Assembly: GCA_964535575.1 (NCBI GenBank)
Contig: CAZHTC010000004.1
Coordinates: forward strand, 186,001 to 250,000
Reading direction: 5' to 3'
From: JAGPCK01 sp964535575
Lineage (GTDB): Bacteria > Bacteroidota > Bacteroidia > UKL13-3
DNA: 64,000 nt
The position numbers and the translations under genes were made by a program. The notes beneath the pieces were generated by a model. It saw nothing but the letters and a program-made list of their open reading frames with translations. It did no database searches and was not told where the DNA came from. Positions 35,739-44,787 of the stretch are shown here, piece by piece. How positions within the stretch are numbered: position 1 is the first letter of the stretch; every line of letters starts with the position of its first letter.

Positions 35739-35746
35739 TATTTTTG
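35739..35746 (+). promoter_or_regulatory. Candidate -7 box of the pirin gene
   Basis: TATTTTTG fits TAnnTTTG and ends 5 bases before the ATG at 35752, implying a leaderless transcript. A -33 box at the right spacing is not clear. Confidence 0.4.
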
Positions 35747-35751
35747 AAAGC

Positions 35752-36918
35752 ATGGCACAGCACGAAACTCCTAAAACACCGTTACCAAGAAGAAGTTTTA
35801 TAGCCCGCCTTTCAATGGGTATTACCTCCTTTTTTGCCTTGCCCGCACTAAGTGCAGTAAGGCATATCGAACAAAGTTTCAAATTTCCTGATAACAAACT
35901 AATGGATCCGATTAAAATAATACGCCCCATGGGTTTTCAGTGGGAAACTGCCGACCCGTTTTTATTTTGTGTGCATCACGAAGATTTTTTCCCTAAGGGA
36001 AATGCCGAAATGGGACCGGTAACTCCATTAACCGGAAGGCATTTGGGCGATGATTTTATTATTAAAGATGGTTTCCGTATGTACCATGGAAAAAAAGTTC
36101 CCGGTTTTCCCGGACACCCGCACAGGGGCTTTGAAACCATTACGGTGGTTAGGCGTGGGCTGGTTGACCATGCCGACTCGATGGGTGCAGCCGGCAGATA
36201 TGGGAATGGAGATGTGCAATGGATGACCGCAGGTAAAGGGGTGCAACATTCCGAAATGTTTCCGTTGATTTATGAGGACAAAGAAAACCCAATGGAGCTG
36301 TTTCAGATATGGCTCAACTTGCCTAAGAAAAACAAAATGGTGGAGCCGCATTTTAAAATGTTATGGAGCGAAACCATTCCGCATTATACGCATAAAGACA
36401 GGCAACACCTGAGCACCACCGTAGAGGTAATAGCCGGACAACTGGGAGATAAAAAAGCACCATTACCTCCACCCGATTCGTGGGCAGCCGACCCGGCCAA
36501 TGAAGTGGCGGTATGGAATATAAAAATGGAACCCAATGCCCAGTGGAATTTGCCAAAAGCAAGTGCCGGAGTGAACCGAACCATTTATTTTTATCAGGGA
36601 GAAAACCTGAAAGCAGGAAATCAAACGTTAACATCCTATCAATGTGCCGACATGCATCCCGAAGCCGATGTACTGTTGCAAAACGGTTCATCGGAAGCCC
36701 GGATTTTATTGCTGCAGGGAAAACCAATTAACGAACCGGTGATGCAATACGGCCCTTTTGTGATGAATACCAAAGAAGAAATTCATCAGGCGTTTGACGA
36801 CTATCATAAAACGCAGTTTGGCGGCTGGCCATGGCCTCGTTATGACCAGGTGCATGCACGTAACAAGGGCCGCTTTGCCCGCCATGCTGACGGAAGAGAA
36901 GAAACAAAGCAGGGATAA
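35752..36918 (+). CDS. Pirin-family protein with twin-arginine signal
   Basis: A bicupin pirin with metal ligands H122 and H124 (GHPHRGFE) and H166 and E168 (GKGVQHSEM). At 388 residues it is longer than most pirins. The extra N-terminal part starts PLPRRSFIARL, a twin-arginine motif, followed by a hydrophobic stretch and ALSA, so export by Tat is predicted. Cytoplasmic pirins can act as quercetinases or regulators; an exported one suggests a periplasmic oxidase or binding role. It follows lhgO by 38 bp. Confidence 0.9.
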   Translation: MAQHETPKTPLPRRSFIARLSMGITSFFALPALSAVRHIEQSFKFPDNKLMDPIKIIRPMGFQWETADPFLFCVHHEDFFPKGNAEMGPVTPLTGRHLGDDFIIKDGFRMYHGKKVPGFPGHPHRGFETITVVRRGLVDHADSMGAAGRYGNGDVQWMTAGKGVQHSEMFPLIYEDKENPMELFQIWLNLPKKNKMVEPHFKMLWSETIPHYTHKDRQHLSTTVEVIAGQLGDKKAPLPPPDSWAADPANEVAVWNIKMEPNAQWNLPKASAGVNRTIYFYQGENLKAGNQTLTSYQCADMHPEADVLLQNGSSEARILLLQGKPINEPVMQYGPFVMNTKEEIHQAFDDYHKTQFGGWPWPRYDQVHARNKGRFARHADGREETKQG

Positions 36919-36946
36919 AAACTGAAATTGTGTATTTTCGCAACGA

Positions 36947-38983
36947 ATGAAGTTTTTATATCCTGAGTTTTTGTGGGCACTGAGTGCCATCAGCATTCCC
37001 GTAATCATTCATTTATTTAATTTCAGGCGATATAAGCTTGTTTATTTCAGCAATCTCAGGTTTTTAAAAAACCTGCAGGAACAAACCCAGTCACAACAAA
37101 AACTAAAACACCTGCTCATACTTGCAGCACGGATATCAGCCATTATTTTTCTGGTGCTCGCATTTGCTCAACCTTATTTACCGGCAGCCAATCAAAACAA
37201 ACAGGCGGGGCAAAACGGAGTAAGTATTTTTATTGACAACTCGTTTTCCATGACCAACCAAAGTGCCGATGGAGAATTGATAGAACTGGCAAAAAACAAA
37301 GCCAGAGAAATAGCCGATGCCTATAAAGAAAGTGATCTTTTTCAATTACTCACCAATGATTTTGAAGGCCGGCATCAGCGGCTGGTAAACCGCACCGATT
37401 TATTGAAATTGATTGATGAAGTAAAGGTGAGTCCGGTTTCAAAAAAACTAAGCGAGGTGGTTGCCCGCCAAAAACAGGCATTGAATAAAACCCCAGAACA
37501 TAACCGTCAGTTGTTTTTGTTAAGCGATTTTCAGCAATCTCAAGCCGATTTAAGTAATCTCCCTGCCGATACCACTTACCATATTAACCTTATACCCCTT
37601 ACCCCGGCAGTAACCTCCAATCTTTACCTCGACTCATGCTGGTTTAAAACACCCTTTGTGCAACCCAAAACAGCTACCGAACTGATGGTGCGCATACGCA
37701 ACAGCGGAGAAGAAGATATTACCGGAAATACAGTCACCTTAAAAATAAACGGTGTTCAAAAAGCGCTCTCGGGTTTTGAAGTAAAAGCAGGCAGTTTTAC
37801 CGATGTTACCCTTACATTTACTCCTGAAACTGCAGGAGAGAACAAAGCCGAATTATCCATTCAGGACAATCCGGTTATATTTGACGATCACTTGTATTTT
37901 CATTTTGAAGTATTCGATCATATTTCGGTATGGCAGATTTATGAAAACACCCCCGGTAAGTACCTGCCTGCCGTGTACGCAGCCGACCCTTTTTTTAAAG
38001 TAAACAGCAGCAGCTCCACTCAGTTAAACTATGCCGAACTGGGCAAAGCCGGGTTGGTTATTTTAGACGGACTCACCAATTACTCCAGCGGTTTGCAATT
38101 GGAACTGGATAAGTTTATTCAAAACGGGGGAAGTGTGCTCATCTTCCCTTCGGCTTCGGCCGCTGTGCAACCACAATCGTTTGCTTCGTTTGTTCAGGCA
38201 TTTTCCATTCGGGCTGCAACACAAATCACCAAAACCAACGAAAAAATACAGCAGATAAACACCCGATCGGATTTATTAAAACCGGTGTTTGAAAAAATAC
38301 CTGAAAACATGGACCTGCCATCGGTTTCCTCGTATATTTCATTAGGGGCTACCCGTATAAAAAACAGCACCCCGCTGCTCACCATGCGCAACGGAGACAT
38401 TGTGCTGATCGAATTAAAACGGGGAAAAGGACATTTGTATGTAAGCGGGATTGCCCTTGATAAGTCGTGGAGCAGTTTGCCCGAAAACTGGATAATGCCT
38501 GCTATTTGCCTGAGAACAGCCCTGAGCAGTTGCACACAACAAAATCTTTATGCCCATATAGGCGAGGACCGCATGGCGGAATATGCACTGAAAGGAGAAG
38601 AAAAAGAAAATGTATACAAATTGAAAAACGGAACCATTGAGGTGATACCCGAGGCAGTGGTTTCCAACAACCGCATAAGGATTTATTTCAATGATTTGAT
38701 TCAGGAAGCGGGAAATTATACCTTAACCGGTGAATCGGGCACTACTGCCGGATTGCTCTCGTTAAACTTTAACCGCAATGAGTCGGTAATGCATTTTTTG
38801 CAAGGCAACAACCTGAATACCTATGGTAATAGCACTATTAAAATTTTAAATCAGGGCGGAAAGAACCTGGCATCGGCACTTGGCGAACAGCAGCGTGGCA
38901 CCCCGTTTTGGAAACTTTGTATCGTGCTGGTTTTGGTTTTTCTGCTAATAGAAATACTTTTGTTAAAATTCTATAAGAAATGA
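36947..38983 (+). CDS. BatA-like membrane protein with VWA domain
   Basis: A 678-residue protein starting with the aerotolerance-regulator N-terminal domain (two helices around 5-25 and 55-77, with WALSAISIPVIIHLFNFRR). A von Willebrand A domain follows with a partial MIDAS D97-x-S99-x-S101 (DNSFS). A long periplasmic beta-rich part and a final membrane helix (about 652-674) complete it. BatA-type proteins interact with MoxR ATPases in oxygen tolerance; no MoxR is in this window. Its stop overlaps the dihydroorotase-like start (ATGA). It opens a roughly 9.8 kb tightly packed unit. Confidence 0.88.
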   Translation: MKFLYPEFLWALSAISIPVIIHLFNFRRYKLVYFSNLRFLKNLQEQTQSQQKLKHLLILAARISAIIFLVLAFAQPYLPAANQNKQAGQNGVSIFIDNSFSMTNQSADGELIELAKNKAREIADAYKESDLFQLLTNDFEGRHQRLVNRTDLLKLIDEVKVSPVSKKLSEVVARQKQALNKTPEHNRQLFLLSDFQQSQADLSNLPADTTYHINLIPLTPAVTSNLYLDSCWFKTPFVQPKTATELMVRIRNSGEEDITGNTVTLKINGVQKALSGFEVKAGSFTDVTLTFTPETAGENKAELSIQDNPVIFDDHLYFHFEVFDHISVWQIYENTPGKYLPAVYAADPFFKVNSSSSTQLNYAELGKAGLVILDGLTNYSSGLQLELDKFIQNGGSVLIFPSASAAVQPQSFASFVQAFSIRAATQITKTNEKIQQINTRSDLLKPVFEKIPENMDLPSVSSYISLGATRIKNSTPLLTMRNGDIVLIELKRGKGHLYVSGIALDKSWSSLPENWIMPAICLRTALSSCTQQNLYAHIGEDRMAEYALKGEEKENVYKLKNGTIEVIPEAVVSNNRIRIYFNDLIQEAGNYTLTGESGTTAGLLSLNFNRNESVMHFLQGNNLNTYGNSTIKILNQGGKNLASALGEQQRGTPFWKLCIVLVLVFLLIEILLLKFYKK

Positions 38984-40254
38984 AGCTCCTGGTTACAGAA
39001 GCGAATATCATAGCCCCCGGCTCGCCATATCATGGCAAAACATGCGACCTCCTCGTAGACAACGGAACTATTACTACCATTAGCAGCAAAAGGTTAACCG
39101 CCCCCCGAGGTTTTAAAACCTACAACGCAAAAGGGAAGTTCCTCTCGCCAGGGTGGGTCGATATGCTCACTCATGTGCCCGACCCCGGTTTTGAATTCAA
39201 AGAATCGGTTCACAGCGCCTGTGCCGCAGCCGCAGCCGGAGGATATACTGCTATAGCAGTGACGCCCGAAACCCACCCGCCTGTGCACAGCAAAAGCGAG
39301 GTAAAATACCTGTTAAAGCAGGCTCATAGCCTTGCCGTGAATGTACTGCCAATGGGGGCTGTTAGTAATCAGCTGGCAGGGAAAGAACTTGCCGAAATGT
39401 TTGACATGCAGCAGGCCGGAGCAGTAGCATTTACCGATGGCGACAAGCCTGTTGCACATGCAGGAGTTATGCTAAGAGCTTTACTGTACGCTAAGGGTAT
39501 TGATGCTCTTATTTTAGCCCGACCCGAACAAAAGGAAATAGCCGGAAATGCCATGGTGCACGAAAGCAAAAATACCACGCTGCTTGGTTTAAAAGGTATT
39601 CCTTCCATTGCCGAAGATGTGATGGTGGCAAGAGACATTGAATTGCTCCGATACACCGGAGGAAAATTGCACTTCAGCAAAATATCTTCTGCCTCTTCGG
39701 TAGAATTGATTCGGAGAGCAAAAAAAGAAAAACTGAACATTACCTGCGATGTATCGGTGAATAACCTCCTGTTTACCGATGCCAACCTGACCGAGTACGA
39801 TACCAACCTAAAATTAACTCCTCCCCTGCGCGCTGAAAGCGACCGAAAAGCATTGCTAAAAGGTTTAAAAGAAGGAGTGATTGACGCTATTGTGAGTGAT
39901 CACAACCCACAAGATACCGAAAGCAAAGCCGTAGAATTTGATTACTCCGCCTACGGAGCCATTGGATTACAAACAGTATATGCCGCACTCAATACCTTTT
40001 TAGGAAATGAACTCCCGACTGAAATGCTGGTTGAAAAACTGGCTATAAACCCTAGAACCATATTGGGACTTCCACAGGTTGAAATAAAAGAAAACACACC
40101 AGCCAACTTTACCCTTTTTGATGCAAAGCAAAAATGGACATACAGCGAGAAAAACAACCAGTCAAAATCGGCCAACAGTTGCTTGCTGCAAAAAGAACTT
40201 ACCGGAAAAGTAACGGCCATTTACAACAACAATCAATGGATTGTAACTAACTAA
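38980..40254 (+). CDS. Dihydroorotase-like protein lacking metal ligands
   Basis: A 424-residue amidohydrolase-fold protein aligned with type I dihydroorotase. The usual H-x-H-x-R becomes L63-T-H65-V-P67; the later metal His residues become A180 (HCED replaced by ARPE) and K234 (KISS). HH of the TPHHL segment becomes N261-N262, while D153 and the SDH of 306-308 remain. At least three metal ligands and the substrate Arg are missing, so it should not be an active dihydroorotase. It may be a structural partner, like inactive PyrC homologues that pair with aspartate transcarbamoylase, or have a new role. It overlaps the BatA-like gene by 4 bp. Confidence 0.88.
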   Translation: MKLLVTEANIIAPGSPYHGKTCDLLVDNGTITTISSKRLTAPRGFKTYNAKGKFLSPGWVDMLTHVPDPGFEFKESVHSACAAAAAGGYTAIAVTPETHPPVHSKSEVKYLLKQAHSLAVNVLPMGAVSNQLAGKELAEMFDMQQAGAVAFTDGDKPVAHAGVMLRALLYAKGIDALILARPEQKEIAGNAMVHESKNTTLLGLKGIPSIAEDVMVARDIELLRYTGGKLHFSKISSASSVELIRRAKKEKLNITCDVSVNNLLFTDANLTEYDTNLKLTPPLRAESDRKALLKGLKEGVIDAIVSDHNPQDTESKAVEFDYSAYGAIGLQTVYAALNTFLGNELPTEMLVEKLAINPRTILGLPQVEIKENTPANFTLFDAKQKWTYSEKNNQSKSANSCLLQKELTGKVTAIYNNNQWIVTN

Positions 40255-40262
40255 AACATCAT

Positions 40263-41021
40263 ATGAACGCCCCCGCCACTAACCTGCATATCCCCGTAAA
40301 AAATGCCATTAAAACCTTATTAAACGGGTTTGTGGAGGCCGGAAAATTGCACGAACTGAAGGCTACACAGGAACAGGCCAATGCCTATACCGACCGTTTG
40401 GATGAACTGCTGCTGAGCCATGAACCTTTTTTGGCAAAAGTAAAAATGCTGGATACGATTGCAGAAGAATTCAGCACCTTTGAGCCTCTCAAAGAATATT
40501 TGTTTGATTTATTACTCACCAATTTTCTGGCTGCCGAGGTGCATTTGCTGGGTGAAGAATACCTTGAATCGGCAGAGTGGCAAAAAGTAGAAGATGAAAC
40601 ACTGCATCGCGGAACAGAATTGTTCAATCTACTTCTGTATATCAACGAAGCCATTGATGAAGATGTAGAAATTAGTCTGGATGATTTTTTAAGGGAGTTT
40701 TTACTTACCGAAGAAGATGAATTTCAGGATGAACATACCTTGTATGAAGATCTTATAAGCAATCAGGAACTATTAGATGCAGAAACCGGTGAAGTGATTA
40801 AAGTGTGGAAGGAAGAGGTGCGAAATAAATCGGAAATTGAAGATTTGTTTATCCCTACCCTGCTCTTTTTTGCCGATCCCGAAGCATTAATGGCCGAGCA
40901 GGAATCGGTGGCATTATTGCAGCACGACAAGGAAATTTCACCGGAACAACCCGCCCTGCTTCAGGCTATTTTTTCGTTTAAAAACGGATTTCACGATAAT
41001 ATAAGCATCCACGCCAATTAA
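40263..41021 (+). CDS. Acidic helical protein of unknown function
   Basis: A 252-residue, strongly acidic, all-helical cytoplasmic protein. It carries a Glu/Asp-rich segment (about 137-165) and no signal peptide or membrane helix. No family is recognised. It lies 8 bp after the dihydroorotase-like gene and 5 bp before DUF4199, so it belongs to the same transcription unit. A binding or adaptor role is possible, but no motif supports a specific one. Confidence 0.75.
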   Translation: MNAPATNLHIPVKNAIKTLLNGFVEAGKLHELKATQEQANAYTDRLDELLLSHEPFLAKVKMLDTIAEEFSTFEPLKEYLFDLLLTNFLAAEVHLLGEEYLESAEWQKVEDETLHRGTELFNLLLYINEAIDEDVEISLDDFLREFLLTEEDEFQDEHTLYEDLISNQELLDAETGEVIKVWKEEVRNKSEIEDLFIPTLLFFADPEALMAEQESVALLQHDKEISPEQPALLQAIFSFKNGFHDNISIHAN

Positions 41022-41026
41022 CCCCT

Positions 41027-41581
41027 ATGGAAAAAGAAAAAATCCCAATGGCAACTGTGATGAACCACGCGCTGCGCGCGGGTCTCATTTTCGGTCTTAT
41101 AGAAATTATTTTAACACTGGTCATTTATTTTATCGACCGCTCTTATTTTGCCTCGTTTTTATTCGGGCTCACCATCATTCTGCTTTTAATTATGTATCCG
41201 ATTTTTACCGTAATAAATCTGCGTAAGCAAAACGAAGGATTTATAGACTTTAAATCGGCCTTCACCAGTTCGTTCTTTACCTGCTTCAATGCAGCCATCC
41301 TCTCGGCCATTTTCACTTATATTTTGTATAATTTCATGGATCCCGAGTTGGGAGCATTCCTGAAAGAAAAAGCGGTGGAAAAAGCTACTTCCATGATGGA
41401 ACGTTTTAATGTACCTCAGGAGGAAATTGATAAACAAATTGAGCAATTAGAAAATCAGCCCTTGGATTATGGCATTGCCGCTAACCTGAAAGCGCTCTTT
41501 TTCAAAGGTTTTTTTATCGGTATTTATAGTTTGATACTGGCCGCTATCTTAAAGAAAAAACAACCAGAACCTGGATTTTAA
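41027..41581 (+). CDS. DUF4199 family membrane protein
   Basis: A 184-residue protein with four hydrophobic helices (about 15-34, 42-62, 78-102 and 160-178) and a soluble loop before the last one that ends in a charged helix. It matches DUF4199, a Bacteroidota membrane family without known function. It is 2 bp before the dolichol-phosphate-mannose-synthase-like glycosyltransferase; the genes of this set are often neighbours in the phylum. Confidence 0.86.
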   Translation: MEKEKIPMATVMNHALRAGLIFGLIEIILTLVIYFIDRSYFASFLFGLTIILLLIMYPIFTVINLRKQNEGFIDFKSAFTSSFFTCFNAAILSAIFTYILYNFMDPELGAFLKEKAVEKATSMMERFNVPQEEIDKQIEQLENQPLDYGIAANLKALFFKGFFIGIYSLILAAILKKKQPEPGF

Positions 41582-41583
41582 GT

Positions 41584-42543
41584 ATGAATATATCCGTTGT
41601 TATCCCCTTGTTAAATGAAGATGAGTCGCTGGGCGAACTTTGTGCATGGATAGAAAAAGTGATGCACGAAAACCGGTTTAGCTACGAAGTGATATTTGTT
41701 GATGACGGAAGTACTGACAAATCATGGGATATTATTGAAGAACTGGGAAATAAAAACCCATATATAAAGGGAATAAAGTTCAGGCGAAATTATGGTAAGT
41801 CTCCGGCATTAAATGTAGCATTTGATGCCGCACAGGGCGATGTGGTAATTACCATGGATGCCGACTTACAAGACAGTCCAGATGAAATTCCGGCATTGTA
41901 CAAAATGATCACCGAAGAGGGCTATGATTTAGTTTCGGGATGGAAAAAGAAACGTTACGACCCCATAACCAAGACCATTCCCACCAAACTTTTTAACTGG
42001 GCCACACGCAGCATGTCAGGTTTGCATTTGCACGACTTTAACTGCGGATTGAAAGCATATAAAAAAGATGTGGTAAAAGGCATTGAAGTGTATGGTGAAA
42101 TGCATCGCTATATTCCGGTTATAGCCAAATGGGCAGGGTTTAGAAAAATTGGTGAAAAAGCGGTAGAACACCGGGCCCGGAAATACGGTCATACCAAATT
42201 CGGGTTAAACCGTTTTATCAATGGTTTCCTCGACCTGATGACGATTTTCTTTGTATCTAAATTCGGCAAAAAACCGATGCACTTTTTTGGCGTGCTCGGT
42301 TCATTATGTTTTTTAACCGGTTTTGGTTTTACCCTTTACCTGGTTGCTGCAAAAATTAATAATCTGGCCCATAATCTTCCGGGACGTGATATAGTGGATA
42401 AGCCGTCATTTTACATTGCGCTGGCTTTATTAATTATAGGAGTGCAGCTGTTTTTAGCCGGATTTCTTGGTGAAATGATTGCGCGCACCGCACACGACCG
42501 GAATCAATTTGCCATCATTAAAAGAAAGGGTTTTAAAGAGTGA
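41584..42543 (+). CDS. GT2 glycosyltransferase, DPM1/GtrB-type
   Basis: A 319-residue family 2 transferase. The GT-A core has VVIPLLNEDESL at the start, the DxD metal site in VITMDADLQDSP and a C-terminal pair of membrane helices (about 238-258 and 280-305). This architecture normally loads a sugar onto a polyprenyl phosphate at the inner face of the membrane. It is coupled to the next gene by a 4-bp GTGA overlap. Confidence 0.9.
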   Translation: MNISVVIPLLNEDESLGELCAWIEKVMHENRFSYEVIFVDDGSTDKSWDIIEELGNKNPYIKGIKFRRNYGKSPALNVAFDAAQGDVVITMDADLQDSPDEIPALYKMITEEGYDLVSGWKKKRYDPITKTIPTKLFNWATRSMSGLHLHDFNCGLKAYKKDVVKGIEVYGEMHRYIPVIAKWAGFRKIGEKAVEHRARKYGHTKFGLNRFINGFLDLMTIFFVSKFGKKPMHFFGVLGSLCFLTGFGFTLYLVAAKINNLAHNLPGRDIVDKPSFYIALALLIIGVQLFLAGFLGEMIARTAHDRNQFAIIKRKGFKE

Positions 42544-43673
42544 GCAAAATCCTGCTTGTAGGACCTGCTCACCCGTTTAGAGGCGGTATTGCCGACCTGA
42601 ATGAACGACTTGCCATTGAATTAAAGAAACAACAGAATGAGGTGGATATTTTAAGCTTTTCGCTGCAATATCCTTCCTTTCTTTTTCCTGGTAAATCACA
42701 AACCTCAGAAGGAAACCCGCCAGAAGGAATAAAAATTTACTCTGAAATAAATTCTATCAATCCGTTTAACTGGATTTTCACCGGCCTTAAAATCAGGAAA
42801 AGAAATTACGATTTGATTATTTTTCGTTATTGGCTCCCCTTCTTCGGACCTGCATTTGGCACTATTGCTCGCATAGCGAAAAAAAAATCTTCTACGATCA
42901 TTGCCATCACCGATAATGGCATTCCGCATGAAAAAAGATTCGGTGATACGGCCATGGGAAAATATTTTCTCAAAACGTGTCAAGGTTTTTTAAGCATGTC
43001 GAAAGCAGTGTGCGATGATTTAAGAACATTGGGAATGAAACAACCCATGACCCTTACACCGCACCCCATGTATGATATTTACGGAGATGCCGTAATACGC
43101 GAAGAGGCATTAAAGCAACTTGGACTTTCTGACCAATATTCTTATTTATTATTTTTTGGATTTGTAAGAAAATACAAGGGTCTCGACCTATTGCTTCAGG
43201 CTTTTGCCAAAGTTTCAAATCCTTCCCTTAAACTGATTATAGCCGGAGAGTATTACGAAGATGCTTCCTATTATGAAGAGCTCATCCAAAAACACAACCT
43301 TAGCAACAGAATAATACACTACGGCCGGTTTATTGAAGATAAAGAAGTGCCTTTGTTTTTTGGCGCAGCCAATCTGCTGGTGCAGCCTTACCGAAGTGCC
43401 ACCCAAAGCGGAGTAGCGCAGATAGCGTATTTTTATAATCTTCCGATGATTGTGACCAATGTTGGCGGGTTGGCCGAAATTGTACCTAACGGTAAAACCG
43501 GGTATTGTGTAAATCCGGAAATTGATGAAATTACCGGTGCCATTGAAAAATATTTTGATCATAAACAAGAGTCCGTTTTCAGACAGGCAATCACCATAGA
43601 GAAAAAAAGATTTACCTGGCAAACATTTACCGATAGCATTAATGAATTAAAACAACAAATTGAGCAACACTAA
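42540..43673 (+). CDS. GT4-type glycosyltransferase
   Basis: A 377-residue GT-B protein beginning MSKILLVGPAHPFRGG, with the GPAHPFRGGI nucleotide-loop start and the C-terminal donor-binding motif YRSATQSGVAQIAYFYN and NVGGLAEIV. It starts at GTG inside the preceding stop (GTGA) and is followed by a further glycosyltransferase with a 14-bp overlap. Acceptor and sugar are unknown. Confidence 0.88.
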   Translation: MSKILLVGPAHPFRGGIADLNERLAIELKKQQNEVDILSFSLQYPSFLFPGKSQTSEGNPPEGIKIYSEINSINPFNWIFTGLKIRKRNYDLIIFRYWLPFFGPAFGTIARIAKKKSSTIIAITDNGIPHEKRFGDTAMGKYFLKTCQGFLSMSKAVCDDLRTLGMKQPMTLTPHPMYDIYGDAVIREEALKQLGLSDQYSYLLFFGFVRKYKGLDLLLQAFAKVSNPSLKLIIAGEYYEDASYYEELIQKHNLSNRIIHYGRFIEDKEVPLFFGAANLLVQPYRSATQSGVAQIAYFYNLPMIVTNVGGLAEIVPNGKTGYCVNPEIDEITGAIEKYFDHKQESVFRQAITIEKKRFTWQTFTDSINELKQQIEQH

Positions 43674-44787
43674 GTCCATACGGATATGCCATCTCTCGAG
43701 CGTACACAAGGCCAATGACACAAGGCTTTTTTACCGCGAGTGTGTAACCTTGGCTCAGCACTACGATACCTATTTGGTAGCTGTGGGCGATTCGGATGGC
43801 GAGTGGTACGGAGTTAAGGTAAAAGCCATTCCGCTCCACAACAGCAGGCTTATGCGCTTTTTGTTTAATATCCCACATGTACTTATCAGAGGGCTCAAAG
43901 TCAATGCAAGTGTGTATCATTTTCATGACCCCGAACTTATTCTTGTTGGATTATTCTTCAGGTTGATTGGTAAAAAGGTAATTTACGATATTCATGAAGA
44001 TGCTGCCAAACTCATTGCCCTAAAAAAGTGGGTTATGTTTCCGCGTTTGGTTGCATGGGTGTATAAACTTCTTGAGGCAATTTGTCTTCCTTTTTTCTAT
44101 CTCGTAGTATCGGAAGATGCCTATCAGCATTTATATAAGCGGCATACTACTTATGTGATTCATAATTTTGCCTTCATTGAAAAGCTGGACATTTACAGGC
44201 GCAATCTCCGGAATACATCAGATTTAAATCTTTTCTACATTGGAAGCATTGATGAATTGTACTGTATTTTTGAAGCATTGGAATCCGTTTATCTTTTAAA
44301 ATTACGGGGATACCATCCACGGGTTTCTATTGTGGGTTCGGTTTCTCCGCGTATTGAAAAGCAAATTGAAAATTTACCGTTTTACAACCTCATCAAAAAC
44401 AATATTACATTCTACGGTTACCTGAGTGCCGAAGAAGGCTTTCAATACTCGGTAAACTGTAGTATAGGTTTATGTATGGTAAGCAAAAATGCAAATTCGT
44501 ACGAATCTTACCCTCGTAAAATGTTTGAATATATGGGTGTGGGTTTACCGCTTATCACCTCCGACTTTCCTCTGTATAAAAAAGTAATTGAAAAGTATAA
44601 CTGCGGATTATGTATTAAGGGTAGCTCGGCAATAGCCATTGCCGATGCCATAGAAGCATTAATTAAAGACCAAACCTTAAGAAATACTATGGGGGCAAAC
44701 GGTATTAAAGCCGCTCAGGATCATTACAACTGGGAAAAAGAATCAAAGAAACTTTTATCTCTGTACCAAAAAATTATTGGTAAGTGA
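43660..44787 (+). CDS. Glycosyltransferase, GT4-like
   Basis: A 375-residue GT-B type protein with the start MSNTKSIRICHLSSVH at TTG 43660; there is no ATG nearby that keeps the conserved N-terminus. The first strand region reads HLSSVHKANDTRLFYRECV, typical of a capsular or exopolysaccharide transferase group. The C-terminal part has SYPRKMFEYMGVGLPLITSD, the donor-site pattern. It overlaps the previous gene by 14 bp and the next by 4 bp. Confidence 0.85.
   Translation: MSNTKSIRICHLSSVHKANDTRLFYRECVTLAQHYDTYLVAVGDSDGEWYGVKVKAIPLHNSRLMRFLFNIPHVLIRGLKVNASVYHFHDPELILVGLFFRLIGKKVIYDIHEDAAKLIALKKWVMFPRLVAWVYKLLEAICLPFFYLVVSEDAYQHLYKRHTTYVIHNFAFIEKLDIYRRNLRNTSDLNLFYIGSIDELYCIFEALESVYLLKLRGYHPRVSIVGSVSPRIEKQIENLPFYNLIKNNITFYGYLSAEEGFQYSVNCSIGLCMVSKNANSYESYPRKMFEYMGVGLPLITSDFPLYKKVIEKYNCGLCIKGSSAIAIADAIEALIKDQTLRNTMGANGIKAAQDHYNWEKESKKLLSLYQKIIGK

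Noticed and set aside
36947..38983. Complete MoxR-Bat system
   Set aside because: Only a BatA-type protein is present; no MoxR ATPase, BatB, BatD or BatE gene was found beside it.
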